64,000 bases of DNA, taken from positions 4,033,001 to 4,097,000 of the forward strand of contig NZ_CP039740.1 of the NCBI RefSeq assembly GCF_005153485.1, read 5' to 3'. The DNA comes from Pseudolabrys sp. FHR47 (GTDB lineage Bacteria > Pseudomonadota > Alphaproteobacteria > Rhizobiales > Xanthobacteraceae). Made by a program: the position numbers and the translations under genes. The notes below the pieces were generated by a model. It did not search any database. It saw only the letters and a program-made list of their open reading frames with translations, and was not told the origin of the DNA. Below, piece by piece: positions 1 through 9,983 of this stretch (position 1 is the stretch's first letter; each line of letters starts with the position of its first letter).

Positions 1-1353
1 GTAGCCGGCGGAGACGATCATATCGTCGGCGCGGGCGACGAAATGGAAGTAGCCATCCTCGTCCTGCACGAAAGTATCGCCGGTGATATTCCAGCCGTCG
101 CGCACATAGCTGGTCTGGCGCTTGTCGGCAAGATAACGGCAACCGGTCGGGCCACGCACCGCCAGACGGCCAATCTCGCCGCGCGGCACTTCGTTCATCT
201 TCTCGTCGACCACCTTGGCGACATAGCCGGTGACCGGCTTGCCGGTCGCGCCAGGCCGCGCCTCACCCATGCGGTTGGTAATGAAGATGTGCAGCATCTC
301 GGTCGAACCGATCCCGTCAAGGATCGGTTTGCCGGTCTTCGTCGTCCATTGCTCGAATACCGGGCCCGGCAAGGTCTCGCCCGCCGACACCGCAATGCGC
401 AGCGACGACAGGTCGGCACCTTTGTCCATCGCCGCCATCATGGCGCGATAGGCCGTCGGCGCGGTGAAGCAGATCGTCGCCTTATAGGTCTCGATGATCT
501 GGATCATGTTCGGTGGCGAGGCATTCTCCAGCAATGTCGCGGCGGCGCCGAAACGCAACGGGAATATTGCCAATCCACCAAGGCCGAAAGTGAAGGCGAG
601 CGGCGGCGAGCCGACGAAAACGTCCTCCGGCGTCACTTTCAGCACTTCGCGGGCATAGCCATCGGCAATCATCAGAATGTCGCGATGGAAATGCATGGTC
701 GCCTTCGGCTCGCCCGTTGTGCCGGAGGTGAAACCAAGCAGCGCGACGTCGTCGCGGCCGGTTTTCACGGCGTCGAACTTCACCGGCTTGTCGAGCGCGA
801 TGCGATCCAGCTCGGCATCGTGGTTCTGTGTGCCGTCGAAGGAGACCACCTGCTTGAGGAATTTGCTGGTCTTGGCGCAAGCAATCAGCTCGTCAGCGAT
901 CCGGCTGTCGCAGAGCGCCAAGCCGATCTCGGCCTTGTCGACGATCTTGGTGAGTTCGCCGGCACGCAGCATCGGCATGGTGTTGACGACCACAGCGCCG
1001 GCCTTGGTCGCGGCCAGCCAGGCGGCGACCAGCGCCGGATTGTTGCCGGAACGGATCAGCACGCGATTGCCCGGCTTGACGCCGTAGTTCTCGACCAGCG
1101 CATGGGCAAGCCGGTTCGACCAGTCGGTCAGTTCCTTGTAGGTGCGGCGGCGGCCGTTACCGATGAGCGCAATGTGATCGCCGAAACCACGCTCGACCAT
1201 GCGGTCGGTGAGTTCGACCGCGGCATTGAGGTAGTCCGGATACTGGAATTCCGGCCGATCGAGCAGGATCTCCGGCCACAGATCGAAGGGAGGCAGATTA
1301 TCGCGCGTGAACGTGTCCACGTGCGCGGTAGGTCCGAGTTTGATCTGGGGCAT
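1..1353 (-). CDS. Aryl-CoA ligase, probably 2-aminobenzoate-CoA ligase (3' end beyond window)
   Basis: An AMP-forming acyl-CoA synthetase that would activate an aromatic acid, most likely anthranilate, to its CoA thioester, the first step of the operon's pathway. The frame starts MPQIKLGPTAHVDTF and carries the ATP-binding signature GFTSGTTGEPKAT near residue 205 and the later motif DGIGSTEML. 451 codons are visible; the C-terminal lid domain lies outside the window, compared with roughly 540 residues in the benzoate-CoA ligase family. It begins 2 bases after the acyl-CoA dehydrogenase stop. Ligase class is secure; the substrate is inferred from the monooxygenase upstream in the same operon. 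Benzoate or salicylate is the alternative. Confidence 0.85.
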   Translation of the reverse strand, partial: MPQIKLGPTAHVDTFTRDNLPPFDLWPEILLDRPEFQYPDYLNAAVELTDRMVERGFGDHIALIGNGRRRTYKELTDWSNRLAHALVENYGVKPGNRVLIRSGNNPALVAAWLAATKAGAVVVNTMPMLRAGELTKIVDKAEIGLALCDSRIADELIACAKTSKFLKQVVSFDGTQNHDAELDRIALDKPVKFDAVKTGRDDVALLGFTSGTTGEPKATMHFHRDILMIADGYAREVLKVTPEDVFVGSPPLAFTFGLGGLAIFPLRFGAAATLLENASPPNMIQIIETYKATICFTAPTAYRAMMAAMDKGADLSSLRIAVSAGETLPGPVFEQWTTKTGKPILDGIGSTEMLHIFITNRMGEARPGATGKPVTGYVAKVVDEKMNEVPRGEIGRLAVRGPTGCRYLADKRQTSYVRDGWNITGDTFVQDEDGYFHFVARADDMIVSAGY

Positions 1354-1355
1354 TC

Positions 1356-2513
1356 TTAGCGCTCCGCCATTGAGGTGACTGCCCGGCTGATGATGATCTT
1401 CTGCACGTCCGACGCACCTTCGTAGATGCGCAGGGCGCGGATTTCGCGATACAGCGTCTCGACCGGATGTCCGGAACGAACGCCGTCACCGCCATGAATC
1501 TGCACGGCGGCGTCGATGACGCGCTGGGCGGACTCGGTTGCGTAAAGCTTGGCCATCGCCGCTTCGCGCGACACGCGCGCGGCGCCCATGTCCTTGGCCC
1601 ACGCCGCGCGATAAACCAGCAGCGCCGCGGCATCGATGTCGAGCGCCATGTCGGCGATGTGGCCCTGCACCATCTGCAGCTCGCCAAGCGGAGCACCGAA
1701 CAGATGACGCGAGCCGGCGCGACCCACGGTTTGGTCGAGGGCGCGACGGGCAAAGCCGAGCGCCGCGGCGCCGACCGTGGTGCGGAACACATCGAGAGTC
1801 GCCATCGCGATCTTAAAGCCATCGCCCGGCTTGCCGATCAGAGCCGATGCCGGCACGCGGCAGTTCTTGAAGGCAATGCGGGCGAGCGGATGCGGCGCGA
1901 TGACTTCGAGGCGCTCGGCAATCGACAGGCCGGGATTCGAGCCCTCGACGATGAAGGCCGACAGGCCCTTGGCGCCGGGCGCTTCACCCGTGCGTGCGAA
2001 AACAACGTAAAGATCGGCAATGCCGCCGTTAGATATCCAGGTCTTCTCGCCGTCGATGACCCAGGCGTCACCGTCACGTTTCGCACTCGTGGTGATGTTG
2101 GCGACATCGGAGCCCGAGGCCGCTTCCGACAGCGCGAAGGCGGCAATCGCTTCTCCGGCGCGCGTTTTCGGCAACCACGCCGCGCGCTGCGAGGGCGAGC
2201 CGAACAGCGAGATCGGCCCGGCGCCGAGTCCCTGCATGGCGAAGGCAAAATCGGCGAGACCGGAATGCCGCGCCAGGGTCTCGCGCGACAGCGCCAGCGT
2301 GCGAACGTCGAGCTTGTCGCTTTCAGTTGCCGGCGCGGTATGCGCGAGAAAACCTCCCTGCCCCAACGCCTTCACCAATTTACGGCAAGCGGCATCGACA
2401 TCGTGATGATCGACCGCTTGGAGGTTCGCCTGCGCCCAGGCGTCGATCTTCGCCGCATAGGCGCGATGCGTGTCGTCGAAGAACGGCCAGGTGAGGAAGG
2501 ATTTATCGGGCAT
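1356..2513 (-). CDS. Acyl-CoA dehydrogenase family protein
   Basis: A 385-residue flavoprotein of the acyl-CoA dehydrogenase family, expected to oxidise a CoA-bound ring-derived intermediate to the enoyl-CoA. Family features include the middle-domain segment [25 protein letters not shown], and the C-terminal helical region with [15 protein letters not shown] and [14 protein letters not shown] chose the ATG giving [12 protein letters not shown] because an upstream in-frame codon would add eight unrelated residues. It sits between an enoyl-CoA hydratase and the CoA ligase, transcribed with them. The exact substrate cannot be read from sequence. Confidence 0.88.
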   Translation of the reverse strand: MPDKSFLTWPFFDDTHRAYAAKIDAWAQANLQAVDHHDVDAACRKLVKALGQGGFLAHTAPATESDKLDVRTLALSRETLARHSGLADFAFAMQGLGAGPISLFGSPSQRAAWLPKTRAGEAIAAFALSEAASGSDVANITTSAKRDGDAWVIDGEKTWISNGGIADLYVVFARTGEAPGAKGLSAFIVEGSNPGLSIAERLEVIAPHPLARIAFKNCRVPASALIGKPGDGFKIAMATLDVFRTTVGAAALGFARRALDQTVGRAGSRHLFGAPLGELQMVQGHIADMALDIDAAALLVYRAAWAKDMGAARVSREAAMAKLYATESAQRVIDAAVQIHGGDGVRSGHPVETLYREIRALRIYEGASDVQKIIISRAVTSMAER

Positions 2514-2543
2514 GGCAACATCCTGACGTGAGCGCACTTTCCC

Positions 2544-2613
2544 CCGTTCGCCCCCGCGAAAGCGGGGGCCCAGAAAGCCAAGAACTGGGTCCCCGCTTTC
2601 GCGGGGACGAACG
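2544..2613. repeat. REP/BIME-like paired palindromes
   Basis: A 70-base element between the enoyl-CoA hydratase stop and the acyl-CoA dehydrogenase start. It opens with CCGTTCG and closes with its complement CGAACGG. Inside are CCCCCGCGAAAGCGGGGG and a second copy in opposite orientation. Elements of this CCCGCGAAAGCGGG type are abundant in intergenic gaps of Rhizobiales genomes. It could form a stable stem in the operon mRNA. Confidence 0.7.
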
Positions 2614-2636
2614 GAGTATGAGGCCGCACATCGCCA

Positions 2637-3446
2637 TCAATCCCCCGCGAAAACCGGCTTGTCTTTGGCGACGAAGGCGTCATAGGCGCGGCGGAAATCG
2701 CGCGTCTGCATGCAGATCGCCTGCGCCTGCGCCTCGGCCTCAATCGCCATCGGCAGCGACATCGACCACTCCTGGGCCAGCATGGTCTTGGTCATCATGT
2801 GCGCGAAGGTCGGCCCGGCGACGAGCTGTTGCGCCAGCGTGATCGCCTCGCCCTCGAGCTGCGCTGCGTCGGTCAGCCTGTTGAAGAAGCCCCAGCGCTC
2901 GCCTTCATCCGCCGACATCGTGCGGCCGGTGTAGAGCAACTCGGCAGCACGGCCCTGACCGATGACACGCGGCAGCATGGCGCAAGCGCCCATGTCGCAG
3001 CCGGCGAGGCCGACGCGCGTGAACAGGAATGCGGTCTTTGCCGCCGGCGTGCCGATGCGCATATCGGAGAACAGCGCGATCATGGCGCCGGCGCCGACGC
3101 AGACGCCATCGATCGCGGCGACGATCGGCTGCGGCGCGGCATTCATTGCCTTGACCAGATCACCGGTCATGCGGGTGAACGCGAGCAGCCCCTTCATGTC
3201 CTTGTCGAGCAGCGGACCGATGATGTCGTGCACATCGCCGCCGGAGCAGAAATTGCCGCCATTCGAAGCGATCACCACCGCCTTGATATCGTCGGCATAG
3301 GTCAGCGCGCGGAAGGTGTCCCGCATCTCGGCGTAGGATTCGAAGGTCATCGGATTCTTGCGCTCAGGGCGGCTGAGCGACATCACCGCCACCTTGCCTT
3401 CGACGCGCCAGTTGAAGTGTTTCGGCTTGTAGTCGGCCATGGTCAT
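2637..3446 (-). CDS. Enoyl-CoA hydratase/isomerase family protein
   Basis: A 269-residue crotonase-fold protein that probably hydrates or isomerises a CoA-bound product of the ring-cleavage branch. Seen: [16 protein letters not shown] near the N terminus, the oxyanion-hole segment [16 protein letters not shown], and [21 protein letters not shown]. The start MTMADYK overlaps the MarR stop as ATGA, pointing to translational coupling. A second start two codons later is possible. The usual second catalytic Glu region reads [14 protein letters not shown], so the reaction may not be simple hydration. Confidence 0.87.
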   Translation of the reverse strand: MTMADYKPKHFNWRVEGKVAVMSLSRPERKNPMTFESYAEMRDTFRALTYADDIKAVVIASNGGNFCSGGDVHDIIGPLLDKDMKGLLAFTRMTGDLVKAMNAAPQPIVAAIDGVCVGAGAMIALFSDMRIGTPAAKTAFLFTRVGLAGCDMGACAMLPRVIGQGRAAELLYTGRTMSADEGERWGFFNRLTDAAQLEGEAITLAQQLVAGPTFAHMMTKTMLAQEWSMSLPMAIEAEAQAQAICMQTRDFRRAYDAFVAKDKPVFAGD

Positions 3447-3922
3447 GATTGCGTTTCTCCCCGGCTCAATTGCGCAAGACCGCCGAGCATCTCGATCAAG
3501 TGTTCCGCCTCGGCGGCATCGAAATCGGCAAGCAGTTCGTCGACCCATCTTTCGTGCGCCTTGGCGATATCGGCAAACTGTGCCGCGCCCTTCGGCGTCA
3601 GGCGCACGATGAAAGAACGCCGGTCATTGGCCGGCGCCTGCCGCAACACCAGCTTTTCGCCGGCAAGACGGTCGATGATGCCGGTGACATTGCCGTTCGA
3701 CACCATCAGCATGCGCGACAATTCGGTCATGTTCATGCCGTCCGGCTTGCGCGCCAGCGCCGCCATGACGTCGAACTGCGGCAACGTGATCGCATACTCC
3801 TTGCGCAGTCTTTCGCGCAGTTCTGCCTCGATGGCGCGGGCGGCGCGCAACAGCCGCAGCCACAGCCGCAGGCGCTGTTTGCTGAGCGGACGCACCGGCA
3901 CCTTCAGCTTCGCGTTCGTCAT
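3443..3922 (-). CDS. MarR-family transcriptional regulator
   Basis: A 159-residue winged-helix regulator. The DNA-binding part is recognisable in [44 protein letters not shown] followed by the wing [14 protein letters not shown] (written here as positions about 48 to 110). It lies inside the catabolic operon, overlapping both neighbours as ATGA. MarR proteins in aromatic-CoA pathways (BadR, CouR) are commonly repressors relieved by the CoA thioester. By analogy this one may sense the product of the operon's ligase. Candidate operators are the inverted repeats at 7073-7094 and 10236-10259. Confidence 0.9.
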   Translation of the reverse strand: MTNAKLKVPVRPLSKQRLRLWLRLLRAARAIEAELRERLRKEYAITLPQFDVMAALARKPDGMNMTELSRMLMVSNGNVTGIIDRLAGEKLVLRQAPANDRRSFIVRLTPKGAAQFADIAKAHERWVDELLADFDAAEAEHLIEMLGGLAQLSRGETQS

Positions 3923-4707
3923 ACCGGGCCTCCCGTGACCGCGATGGCCTGACCATTCACCGAACCGGACGATGGCGCGCACAGATAGAGCACGGTTTGC
4001 GCCACTTCCTCCGGCGTGATGAGACGGCCGTGCGGATTGTCCTTTGCCAGTTCGGCCCGCGAGGCTTCCGCATCGCGGCCGGTCTTCGACACGATGGTGT
4101 CGACCGCGCCGGCAAGCAGCGGTGTATCGGTGAATCCGGGACACACCGCGTTCACCGTCGTGCCCTTGGGCGCGAGTTCGACGGCGAGCGCGCGCATCAG
4201 GCCGACGACGCCGTGCTTGGCGGCAACATAAGCCGCGACATAAGGATAGCCTTTGAGACCGGCAGTCGAAGCGACGAACACAATGCGCCCGCCCGGATGG
4301 CGCGTGACGTCCGCGAGCGCGGCCTGCACGGTGTTGAAAGCGCCGGTGAGATTGACGCCGATCATCTGTTGCCAGTGCGCAGCATCGATTTTCGCGGCGG
4401 GAGCACTCGCCGCCATGCCGGCATTGGCGATGACGATGTCGATAGGACCATGCGCGGCGCGCGCCGTCTCGACCATCGCCTTGCATTCGGTACCGCTCGT
4501 GATGTCGGCAACGATCGCGCTCGCCTTCGGCAACTCCTTTGATAATTCTTTGGCCATCGCCTCGAGCGGCGCCGCGCGGCGGCCGACAAGCGACACCGAT
4601 GCGCCTTCGGCCGCCAGTGCATGGGCGATCGCGGCGCCGATGCCGGAGCCGCCGCCCGTCACTAATGCGTGCTTGCCCGAAAAGAGCTTGCCAGCGAGCA
4701 GCGCCAT
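3919..4707 (-). CDS. Short-chain dehydrogenase/reductase
   Basis: A 262-residue SDR with the nucleotide-binding motif TGGGSGIGAAIA near residue 18, NAG at ANAGMAAS, a catalytic Ser in FVASTAGL and YVAAYVAAKHG supplying the Tyr-x3-Lys pair. It is probably a 3-hydroxyacyl-CoA dehydrogenase for the ring-derived intermediate. The start [13 protein letters not shown] overlaps the monooxygenase stop as TGATG. A longer in-frame extension upstream lacks family similarity and lies inside the preceding gene, so it was not used. Confidence 0.88.
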   Translation of the reverse strand: MALLAGKLFSGKHALVTGGGSGIGAAIAHALAAEGASVSLVGRRAAPLEAMAKELSKELPKASAIVADITSGTECKAMVETARAAHGPIDIVIANAGMAASAPAAKIDAAHWQQMIGVNLTGAFNTVQAALADVTRHPGGRIVFVASTAGLKGYPYVAAYVAAKHGVVGLMRALAVELAPKGTTVNAVCPGFTDTPLLAGAVDTIVSKTGRDAEASRAELAKDNPHGRLITPEEVAQTVLYLCAPSSGSVNGQAIAVTGGPV

Positions 4708-7010
4708 CACACCTTCCCCGTCATCACCTCGGCCCGCGACTTCAGGCGATACATCTGATCGCGACCGCGCCAATACGGCTTCGGCCAGGCGACGCTATGG
4801 TCGTTGGCGTCAGCGGCCGCGTGCAAAGTCCAGTACGGGTTGGACAGATGAGGACGCGCGAGGCAAACGAGATCGGCGCGGCCGGCCATCAAGATCGAGT
4901 TGACGTGATCCGGCTCGTAGATATTGCCGACTGCCAGCGTGGCGACACCGGCCTCGTTGCGGATGCGATCCGAGAAAGGCGTCTGGAACATGCGGCCGTA
5001 GACGGGCTTCGCCTCCAGCGTGGTCTGACCCGCCGACACGTCCACCATGTCGACACCAGCCTCGTGCAGGATACGCGCGATCGCGACGGCGTCCTGCGGC
5101 GTGATGCCCTTGTCGCCGACCCAGTCGCAAGCCGAGATACGCACCGAGATCGGCTTGTGATCCGGCCACACCTTGCGCACCGCATGGAAGACCTCCAGCG
5201 GGAAGCGCAGCCGGTTCTCGAGGCTACCGCCGTACTCATCGGTGCGGATGTTGGTAATTGGCGTGATGAAAGCCGACATCAGATAGCCGTGGGCGTAGTG
5301 CAGTTCGAGCCAGTCGAAGCCGGCGCGCTCGCCCATCTGCGCGGCACGGACGAAGTCGTCGCGGATTTGGTCCATGTCGGCGCGAGTCACCGCGCGCGGC
5401 GTCTGGTTTTGCGGGCTCCACGGCACATCGGACGCCGAGACGATCGGCCAGTTGCCGGATTTGAGGGGCGCATCGCTGTCTTCCCAGCCGAGCTGGGTCG
5501 AGGCTTTCGGCCCCGCGTGACCGAGTTGCAGCGCGATCTTGGCGTCGGATTCCGCATGCACGAAATCGACGATGCGTTTCCACGCGGCTTCATGCTCGGG
5601 CGCATACATGCCGGTGCAGCCGGGCGTGATGCGGCCTTCCGGCGACACGCAGGTCATTTCGGTGAACACCAGGCCGGCGCCGCCCTTGGCGCGCTCGGCA
5701 TAGTGCACCAGATGCCAATCGGTCGGCGTGCCACCCTCGGCGCGGTACTGCGCCATCGGCGAGACGACGACGCGGTTCTTGAGTTCGAGGCCACGCACCT
5801 TGAGCGGCACGAACATCGGCCGGTGCGCTTCTTTCGGTTCGGCGCCGGTCGCCTGCCGCTCGAACCACTTCTCGGCGCCGGCGAGCCATTGGCCGTCGCG
5901 GGCGCGCAGGTTCTCGTGGCTGATGCGCTGCGAGCGGGTCAGCAGCGAATAGTTGAACTGCACCGGGTCGAGATGCAGATAGCGCTCGACTTCCTCGAAC
6001 CATTCGATCGAGTTGCGCGCGGCGCTCTGCAGCCGCAGCACTTCCACGCGGCGCTCATCCTCGTATCGCGCGAAAGCCGAGGCCATGTCCTTTTCGGTGT
6101 CGATGTAGTTGGCCAGCGCAATGGCGCTTTCCATGGCGAGCTTGGAACCCGAGCCGATCGAGAAATGCGCGGTCGCCGCGGAATCGCCGAGCAGCACGAC
6201 ATTGCCGGTCGACCAGCGCTCGCACAGGACGCGGTTGAAATTGAGCCAGGCCGAGCCGCGCAGATGCCGCGCATTCGACATCAACTTGTTGCCGTTGAGA
6301 TACCTGGCGAAGATTTTCTCGCAATAGGCGATGGTCTCGTCGGTCGACATCCTGTCGAAGCCGGCCTTCTTCCAGGTCTCCTCGGTGCACTCGACGATGA
6401 AGGTCGCGGTGTCGGCATTGAACTGGTAGGCGTGCACCCAGATCCAGCCGTGCTCGGTTTCCTCGAAGATGAAGGTGAAGGCGTCATCGAACTTCTGACG
6501 CGTACCGAGCCAGATATATTTGCAGGCGCGCACGTCGATATTCGGCTTGAACACGTCGGAGAAAGCCTCGCGCACGCGCGAATTGACGCCGTCCGCGCCG
6601 ACGATGAGGTCGAAGTCCTTGTAGGTTTCGATCGGCTGCGCTTCGGTCTCGTAACGGATTTCGACGCCCAGCTCGGTCGCGCGCTCCTGCAGGATATTCA
6701 AAAGCCGCATGCGGCCGATGCCGGAGAAGCCGTGACCGCCCGAGCGCATCACCGCGCCGCGATAATGCACGGCGATGTCGTCCCAGTAGACGAAGCTGTC
6801 GCGGATCGCCTTGGCGCTCTTGGCGTCGTTGACATCGAGATTGTCGAGCGTGTCCGCCGACAGGACCACGCCCCAGCCGAAGGTGTCGTCCGGCTTGTTG
6901 CGCTCGACCACCACCACCTCGTGGGCGGGATTGCGCAGTTTCAGCGAGATCGCAAAATAAAGTCCGCCCGGGCCGCCGCCCAGAATGACGGTTCGCATTG
7001 CCGCACGCAT
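4707..7010 (-). CDS. Anthraniloyl-CoA (2-aminobenzoyl-CoA) monooxygenase/reductase, two-domain
   Basis: A 767-residue fusion of two flavoenzymes. Residues about 1-385 are an FAD monooxygenase of the aromatic hydroxylase class: [10 protein letters not shown] at the N terminus, [11 protein letters not shown], and [21 protein letters not shown]. Residues about 395-767 form an Old Yellow Enzyme-type FMN barrel: [21 protein letters not shown], and [18 protein letters not shown]. This architecture is that of 2-aminobenzoyl-CoA monooxygenase/reductase, also annotated as salicylyl-CoA 5-hydroxylase/oxidoreductase; it hydroxylates and then reduces the ring of the CoA thioester. The chosen ATG has GGAG seven bases upstream; a start four codons later is possible. 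First gene of the operon, so it is the gene next to the candidate operator. Confidence 0.92.
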   Translation of the reverse strand: MRAAMRTVILGGGPGGLYFAISLKLRNPAHEVVVVERNKPDDTFGWGVVLSADTLDNLDVNDAKSAKAIRDSFVYWDDIAVHYRGAVMRSGGHGFSGIGRMRLLNILQERATELGVEIRYETEAQPIETYKDFDLIVGADGVNSRVREAFSDVFKPNIDVRACKYIWLGTRQKFDDAFTFIFEETEHGWIWVHAYQFNADTATFIVECTEETWKKAGFDRMSTDETIAYCEKIFARYLNGNKLMSNARHLRGSAWLNFNRVLCERWSTGNVVLLGDSAATAHFSIGSGSKLAMESAIALANYIDTEKDMASAFARYEDERRVEVLRLQSAARNSIEWFEEVERYLHLDPVQFNYSLLTRSQRISHENLRARDGQWLAGAEKWFERQATGAEPKEAHRPMFVPLKVRGLELKNRVVVSPMAQYRAEGGTPTDWHLVHYAERAKGGAGLVFTEMTCVSPEGRITPGCTGMYAPEHEAAWKRIVDFVHAESDAKIALQLGHAGPKASTQLGWEDSDAPLKSGNWPIVSASDVPWSPQNQTPRAVTRADMDQIRDDFVRAAQMGERAGFDWLELHYAHGYLMSAFITPITNIRTDEYGGSLENRLRFPLEVFHAVRKVWPDHKPISVRISACDWVGDKGITPQDAVAIARILHEAGVDMVDVSAGQTTLEAKPVYGRMFQTPFSDRIRNEAGVATLAVGNIYEPDHVNSILMAGRADLVCLARPHLSNPYWTLHAAADANDHSVAWPKPYWRGRDQMYRLKSRAEVMTGKV

Positions 7011-7072
7011 CGGCCCGCTCCGTGGCTGGTTTCCAGCGCAGTCTGCGAAAGTCCGGAGATATAAGCAACCTA

Positions 7073-7094
7073 AATATTTTAGATGTAAAGTATT
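7073..7094. promoter_or_regulatory. Candidate MarR operator upstream of the anthraniloyl-CoA operon
   Basis: An inverted repeat, AATATTTTA then four bases then TAAAGTATT, with one mismatch between 9-base arms. It lies 63 bases upstream of the monooxygenase start, in an A+T-rich patch of otherwise GC-rich DNA. The same half-site and spacing recur as a perfect repeat at 10236-10259. Its assignment to the MarR protein encoded in the operon is inference. Confidence 0.6.
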
Positions 7095-7275
7095 CTCGGA
7101 AGGCTGCGAGGGAGCTAGTCTTGGGCCCTCTCTTGGCTCCTGACTTAGGTCCTGCCTCGGGCGCTCTTCGCCCTCGGAAGCGGTTCACCCTGTTGCGAAG
7201 TCCGGGTTGCCGCTTAAGCCCTTGGGTGCAATGAATTAACGCCGGGACAGTGCGTAACAGTTAAGAGTGTGCGTG

Positions 7276-8517
7276 ATGAAGGCGATCATTATCGGCGGCG
7301 GCGTCGGCGGACTGACAACGGCTCTGATGTGCCACGCCCGCGGTATCGACTGCGAGGTCTATGAGCAGTCGGAGACGATCCGCGAACTCGGCGTCGGTAT
7401 TAACACCCTGCCCCACGCCATCAAGGAACTCAAAGACCTCGGCCTGCTCGAGCGGCTCGATGCGGTTGCGATCCGCACTTATGAACTATTCTACGCCAAC
7501 CGCTTCGGCCAGACCGTCTGGCACGAATTGCGCGGCACCGATGCCGGCTTTGAAGTGCCGCAATTCTCCATCCACCGCGGCCGCCTGCAGGGCGTGCTGT
7601 ATCAGGCCGGCCGCGCCCGTCTTGGCGAAAGCAAGATTTTCACCGGCCACCGCCTCGGCCACTTCATGCAGGACGAGTCCGGCGTCTCGGCCTATTTCTT
7701 CGACCGCCAGGGCCGTCACATCAAGACCGCGCGCGGCGACGTGTTGATCGGCGCTGACGGCATCCATTCTTTCGTGCGCGCCAAACTATTCCCGCAGGAG
7801 AGCCCGGCCATCTGGAACGGCACGATCCTGTGGCGCGGCGCGGTCGACTGGCCGCAGTTCATGACCGGCCGCTCGATGATCATCGCCGGCGGCATGCAGG
7901 CGAAGTTCGTGCTCTATCCGATCGCCGAAGGCTCGGCGCCGGACCGCCGTCTTACCAACTGGGCGGTCATGGCCAAGGTCGCCGCGGGCGGCGCACCGCC
8001 GAACAAGGAAGACTGGTCGCGCCAGGGACGCTGGGACGATTTGCGGCCCTATGTGCAGAAGTTCAACCTGCCGTTCCTCGACGTGTCGCACCTCATCGAA
8101 GCGAGCGGTGAGTTCTGGGAATATCCATTGTGCGACCGCGAGCCGCTGCCGCGGTGGTCCCATGGCCGCGTGACTTTGCTCGGCGACGCCGCGCATCCGA
8201 TGTACCCGGTCGGTTCCAACGGAGCCTCGCAGGCGATCCTCGATGCGCGCTGCCTCGCCGATAAACTCAAGTCGGCTGACAATGCCATGCATGCGCTTTG
8301 GCAGTATGATCAGGAGCGCCTGCCGATGACCACGCAGATCGTGCTGATGAACCGCAAAGGCGGCCCGGAAGGCGTCATCGATGCCATCGAAGCCCGCGCG
8401 CCGGACGGCTTCAGCAATATCGACGACGTGTTGTCCTACGAAGAGCGCAAGGCCATCGTGCGCGGCTATGCCTCGACGGCCGGCTTCGCCAAGACGCAGG
8501 TCAACAAGGCGGCCTGA
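7276..8517 (+). CDS. PhzS-like FAD-dependent monooxygenase
   Basis: A 413-residue class A flavin monooxygenase. It has the dinucleotide motif IIGGGVGGLTTAL, the DG motif GADGIHSFVRAKLFP and the GD motif TLLGDAAHPMYPVGSNGAS. The overall pattern (LGVGINTLP near residue 40, the segment QFSIHRGRLQ) is closest in my memory to PhzS, the 5-methylphenazine-1-carboxylate 1-monooxygenase. No phenazine genes are present, so it probably hydroxylates or decarboxylates a free aromatic acid here. The ATG is used rather than a GTG three codons upstream. It is divergent from the anthraniloyl-CoA operon and could share its control region. Confidence 0.85.
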   Translation: MKAIIIGGGVGGLTTALMCHARGIDCEVYEQSETIRELGVGINTLPHAIKELKDLGLLERLDAVAIRTYELFYANRFGQTVWHELRGTDAGFEVPQFSIHRGRLQGVLYQAGRARLGESKIFTGHRLGHFMQDESGVSAYFFDRQGRHIKTARGDVLIGADGIHSFVRAKLFPQESPAIWNGTILWRGAVDWPQFMTGRSMIIAGGMQAKFVLYPIAEGSAPDRRLTNWAVMAKVAAGGAPPNKEDWSRQGRWDDLRPYVQKFNLPFLDVSHLIEASGEFWEYPLCDREPLPRWSHGRVTLLGDAAHPMYPVGSNGASQAILDARCLADKLKSADNAMHALWQYDQERLPMTTQIVLMNRKGGPEGVIDAIEARAPDGFSNIDDVLSYEERKAIVRGYASTAGFAKTQVNKAA

Positions 8518-8810
8518 TTCCGCCGAGGCCGCGCTGGCGCGCGGGTGCGGATCGCAAGATGCGTTTGGCCGTCACATCAAGCGCTTCGCTCGCAAGATGT
8601 GCGGCGGCGGCCTCGCGCACGCTAAGCGCGCGGTGCAACGCCATGAACGCTGCGGCGAAAAGCGCGATTTCCAGAAAGAGAACCAGTTGCACCACCTACC
8701 CCATTCGCGGACGATAATACCGCGAGACAACTTGTGGTTCATATCGCAAGCAACTGATGGTGAATGGCCTCGGACTCGAACCGCTCAATTTTTCCGGATT
8801 TTATTTCTTC

Positions 8811-8833
8811 ACCCTCCCCCGAAGGGGGAGGGT
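8811..8833. repeat. Short perfect hairpin repeat
   Basis: Arms ACCCTCCCCC and GGGGGAGGGT separated by GAA. It lies about 290 bases past the PhzS-like gene and lacks a following T run, so it reads better as a dispersed intergenic palindrome than as a terminator. Confidence 0.55.
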
Positions 8834-8856
8834 GGCGCCGCGCGCTTCACACTTTT

Positions 8857-8993
8857 CGTCATTCCGGGGCGCGGCCTCTTAAGGCCATAGCGCGTCGAAG
8901 ACGCGCGTAAACGCGCTTTTGCCCAGGATCCATATCCCCGGTGCTGCGGCGTATGGATTCCGGATCGCCGCTATCGCGGCGTCCGGAATGACG
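8857..8993. repeat. REP-like element bounded by CGTCATTCCGG inverted repeats
   Basis: A 137-base element opening with CGTCATTCCGG and closing with the exact complement CCGGAATGACG. The same terminal sequence recurs at 9514-9524. Such elements are common between Rhizobiales genes and may be mobilised by REP-associated transposases, none of which is seen here. Confidence 0.6.
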
Positions 8994-9428
8994 GACGCGA
9001 TTCATCGCCCGCATTGTTTGGTCGTCCCCGGGCAGGCCGCATTTCCTGTCGCCCCGGATGTCGCTGTCGCTCATCCGGGCTACACGCTCTCGATAGAACG
9101 AGGGCGCACGGAACGCCGGGGCTGCAGCAGCCCCGCAGCCTCGTGTGAGTGTGAGTTAGATTTCACACGAGTTAGTCACCACGGAATTGCCGAGCTTCCG
9201 GCGTCCCGCGCGCGGTGTTTGTAGGTTTGCTCGGCTCGGCCCCCGGTGGGCAGACATTGTGAGGCGGCTCATCTTGGCGACCAGCCACCTAACCACCGCT
9301 GTGGGGCCTCGATGGCGCGACTTGTACCGTGACCAAACGCGCTGACCCCTCTCCCGCCTTCGCTTCGCTCAGGCACCCTCTCCCCCAAGGGGAGAGGGGA
9401 AGAAAGAAGGAGAGGGAAAGAGAGAAGC

Positions 9429-9456
9429 AAAAAAGGCCGGGCGATTGCCCGGCCTT
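9429..9456 (-). terminator. Intrinsic terminator of the cupin gene
   Basis: On the minus strand a 10-base-pair stem (AAGGCCGGGC with its complement, 4-base loop) is followed directly by a run of T residues. It lies about 70 bases past the cupin stop, in the right orientation to end that transcript. Confidence 0.75.
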
Positions 9457-9482
9457 CTCAGTGATTGCTGCGGTCCGTCGCT

Positions 9483-9524
9483 GGATTCCGGGTTCGCGCG
9501 TTGCACGCGCGCCCCGGAATGACG
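9483..9524. repeat. REP-like palindromic element
   Basis: A GC-rich palindromic stretch beginning GGATTCCGGG and ending CCCCGGAATGACG, with GCGCG/CGCGC arms around a short centre. It shares its terminal sequence with the element at 8857-8993 and abuts the cupin stop codon. Confidence 0.55.
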
Positions 9525-9527
9525 GTG

Positions 9528-9983
9528 TCACGCCGAAGGCGGCGGCGGCAGGAACATGACCTCGTGGCGGGCGGAGAGTTCGACCACCTGCTCCGGGATC
9601 TGCTCCTTCATCGAGTGGATCGCCCAGAACAGGTCATAGAGCTTGCGCGTCGGCGAGACCCAGAAGAAGCACTTCACCGTCTGGTCCTGCTTGTTGAAGA
9701 TGCCATGCGGGATGCCCATCGGCAGGCGGATGACGTCGCCGGCGGTGGCGACGAATTCCTTGCCGTCCAGCACCAGATCGAGCCGGCCCTCAAACAGGTA
9801 AATGAACTCGTCCTGCGTCGGGTGGATGTGCGGCGGCACGAAGGTGCCGGGCGGAAATGTCGCATGCCAGGAGAACGAGCTCTCGCACAGCGACTTCGGC
9901 ACATAGGTCTGGCCGAGGATGTTCCAGGAGATGCCCTCGATCCCGGTGCCGGCCTTGGTGATGCCGGCGGTCAGCGTCTGCAT
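9528..9983 (-). CDS. Single-domain cupin protein
   Basis: A 151-residue cupin. Motif 1 is PPHIHPTQDEFIYLFEG and motif 2 is GDVIRLPMGIPHGIF, giving three His and one Glu or Asp as likely metal ligands. Cupins of this size act as dioxygenases, isomerases or sensors; next to aromatic-CoA genes a ring-modifying role is plausible but not shown. The start MQTLTAG was chosen for its GGAG at a good distance. An in-frame alternative seven codons upstream (MNHRSED) and an open frame further up to 10280 have no recognisable domain. It is divergent from the ABC importer, with the candidate operator between them. Confidence 0.8.
   Translation of the reverse strand: MQTLTAGITKAGTGIEGISWNILGQTYVPKSLCESSFSWHATFPPGTFVPPHIHPTQDEFIYLFEGRLDLVLDGKEFVATAGDVIRLPMGIPHGIFNKQDQTVKCFFWVSPTRKLYDLFWAIHSMKEQIPEQVVELSARHEVMFLPPPPSA

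Larger units (their letters stand above)
8518..9527. other. Gene-free kilobase with REP-like palindromes
   Basis: No credible gene. The stretch holds several short palindromic elements: a 10-base-arm hairpin at 8811-8833, an element bounded by CGTCATTCCGG at 8857 and its complement ending at 8993, a TCTCCC/GGGAGA-type element at about 9346-9400, a terminator hairpin at 9429-9456, and a CCGGAATGACG-bearing element at 9483-9524. A 64-codon minus-strand frame starting GTG at 8695 has a hydrophobic N terminus but nothing else to support it. Confidence 0.6.

Noticed and set aside
4539..7064. An 841-codon plus-strand open frame opposite the anthraniloyl-CoA monooxygenase
   Set aside because: Antisense shadow of a clear two-domain flavoenzyme; no recognisable motif in the translation.
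8501..8695. Small minus-strand frame of 64 codons with a hydrophobic N terminus
   Set aside because: It starts with GTG, overlaps the end of the PhzS-like gene, and the second half is Arg/Ala-rich without features. A small membrane protein cannot be excluded but is not supported.
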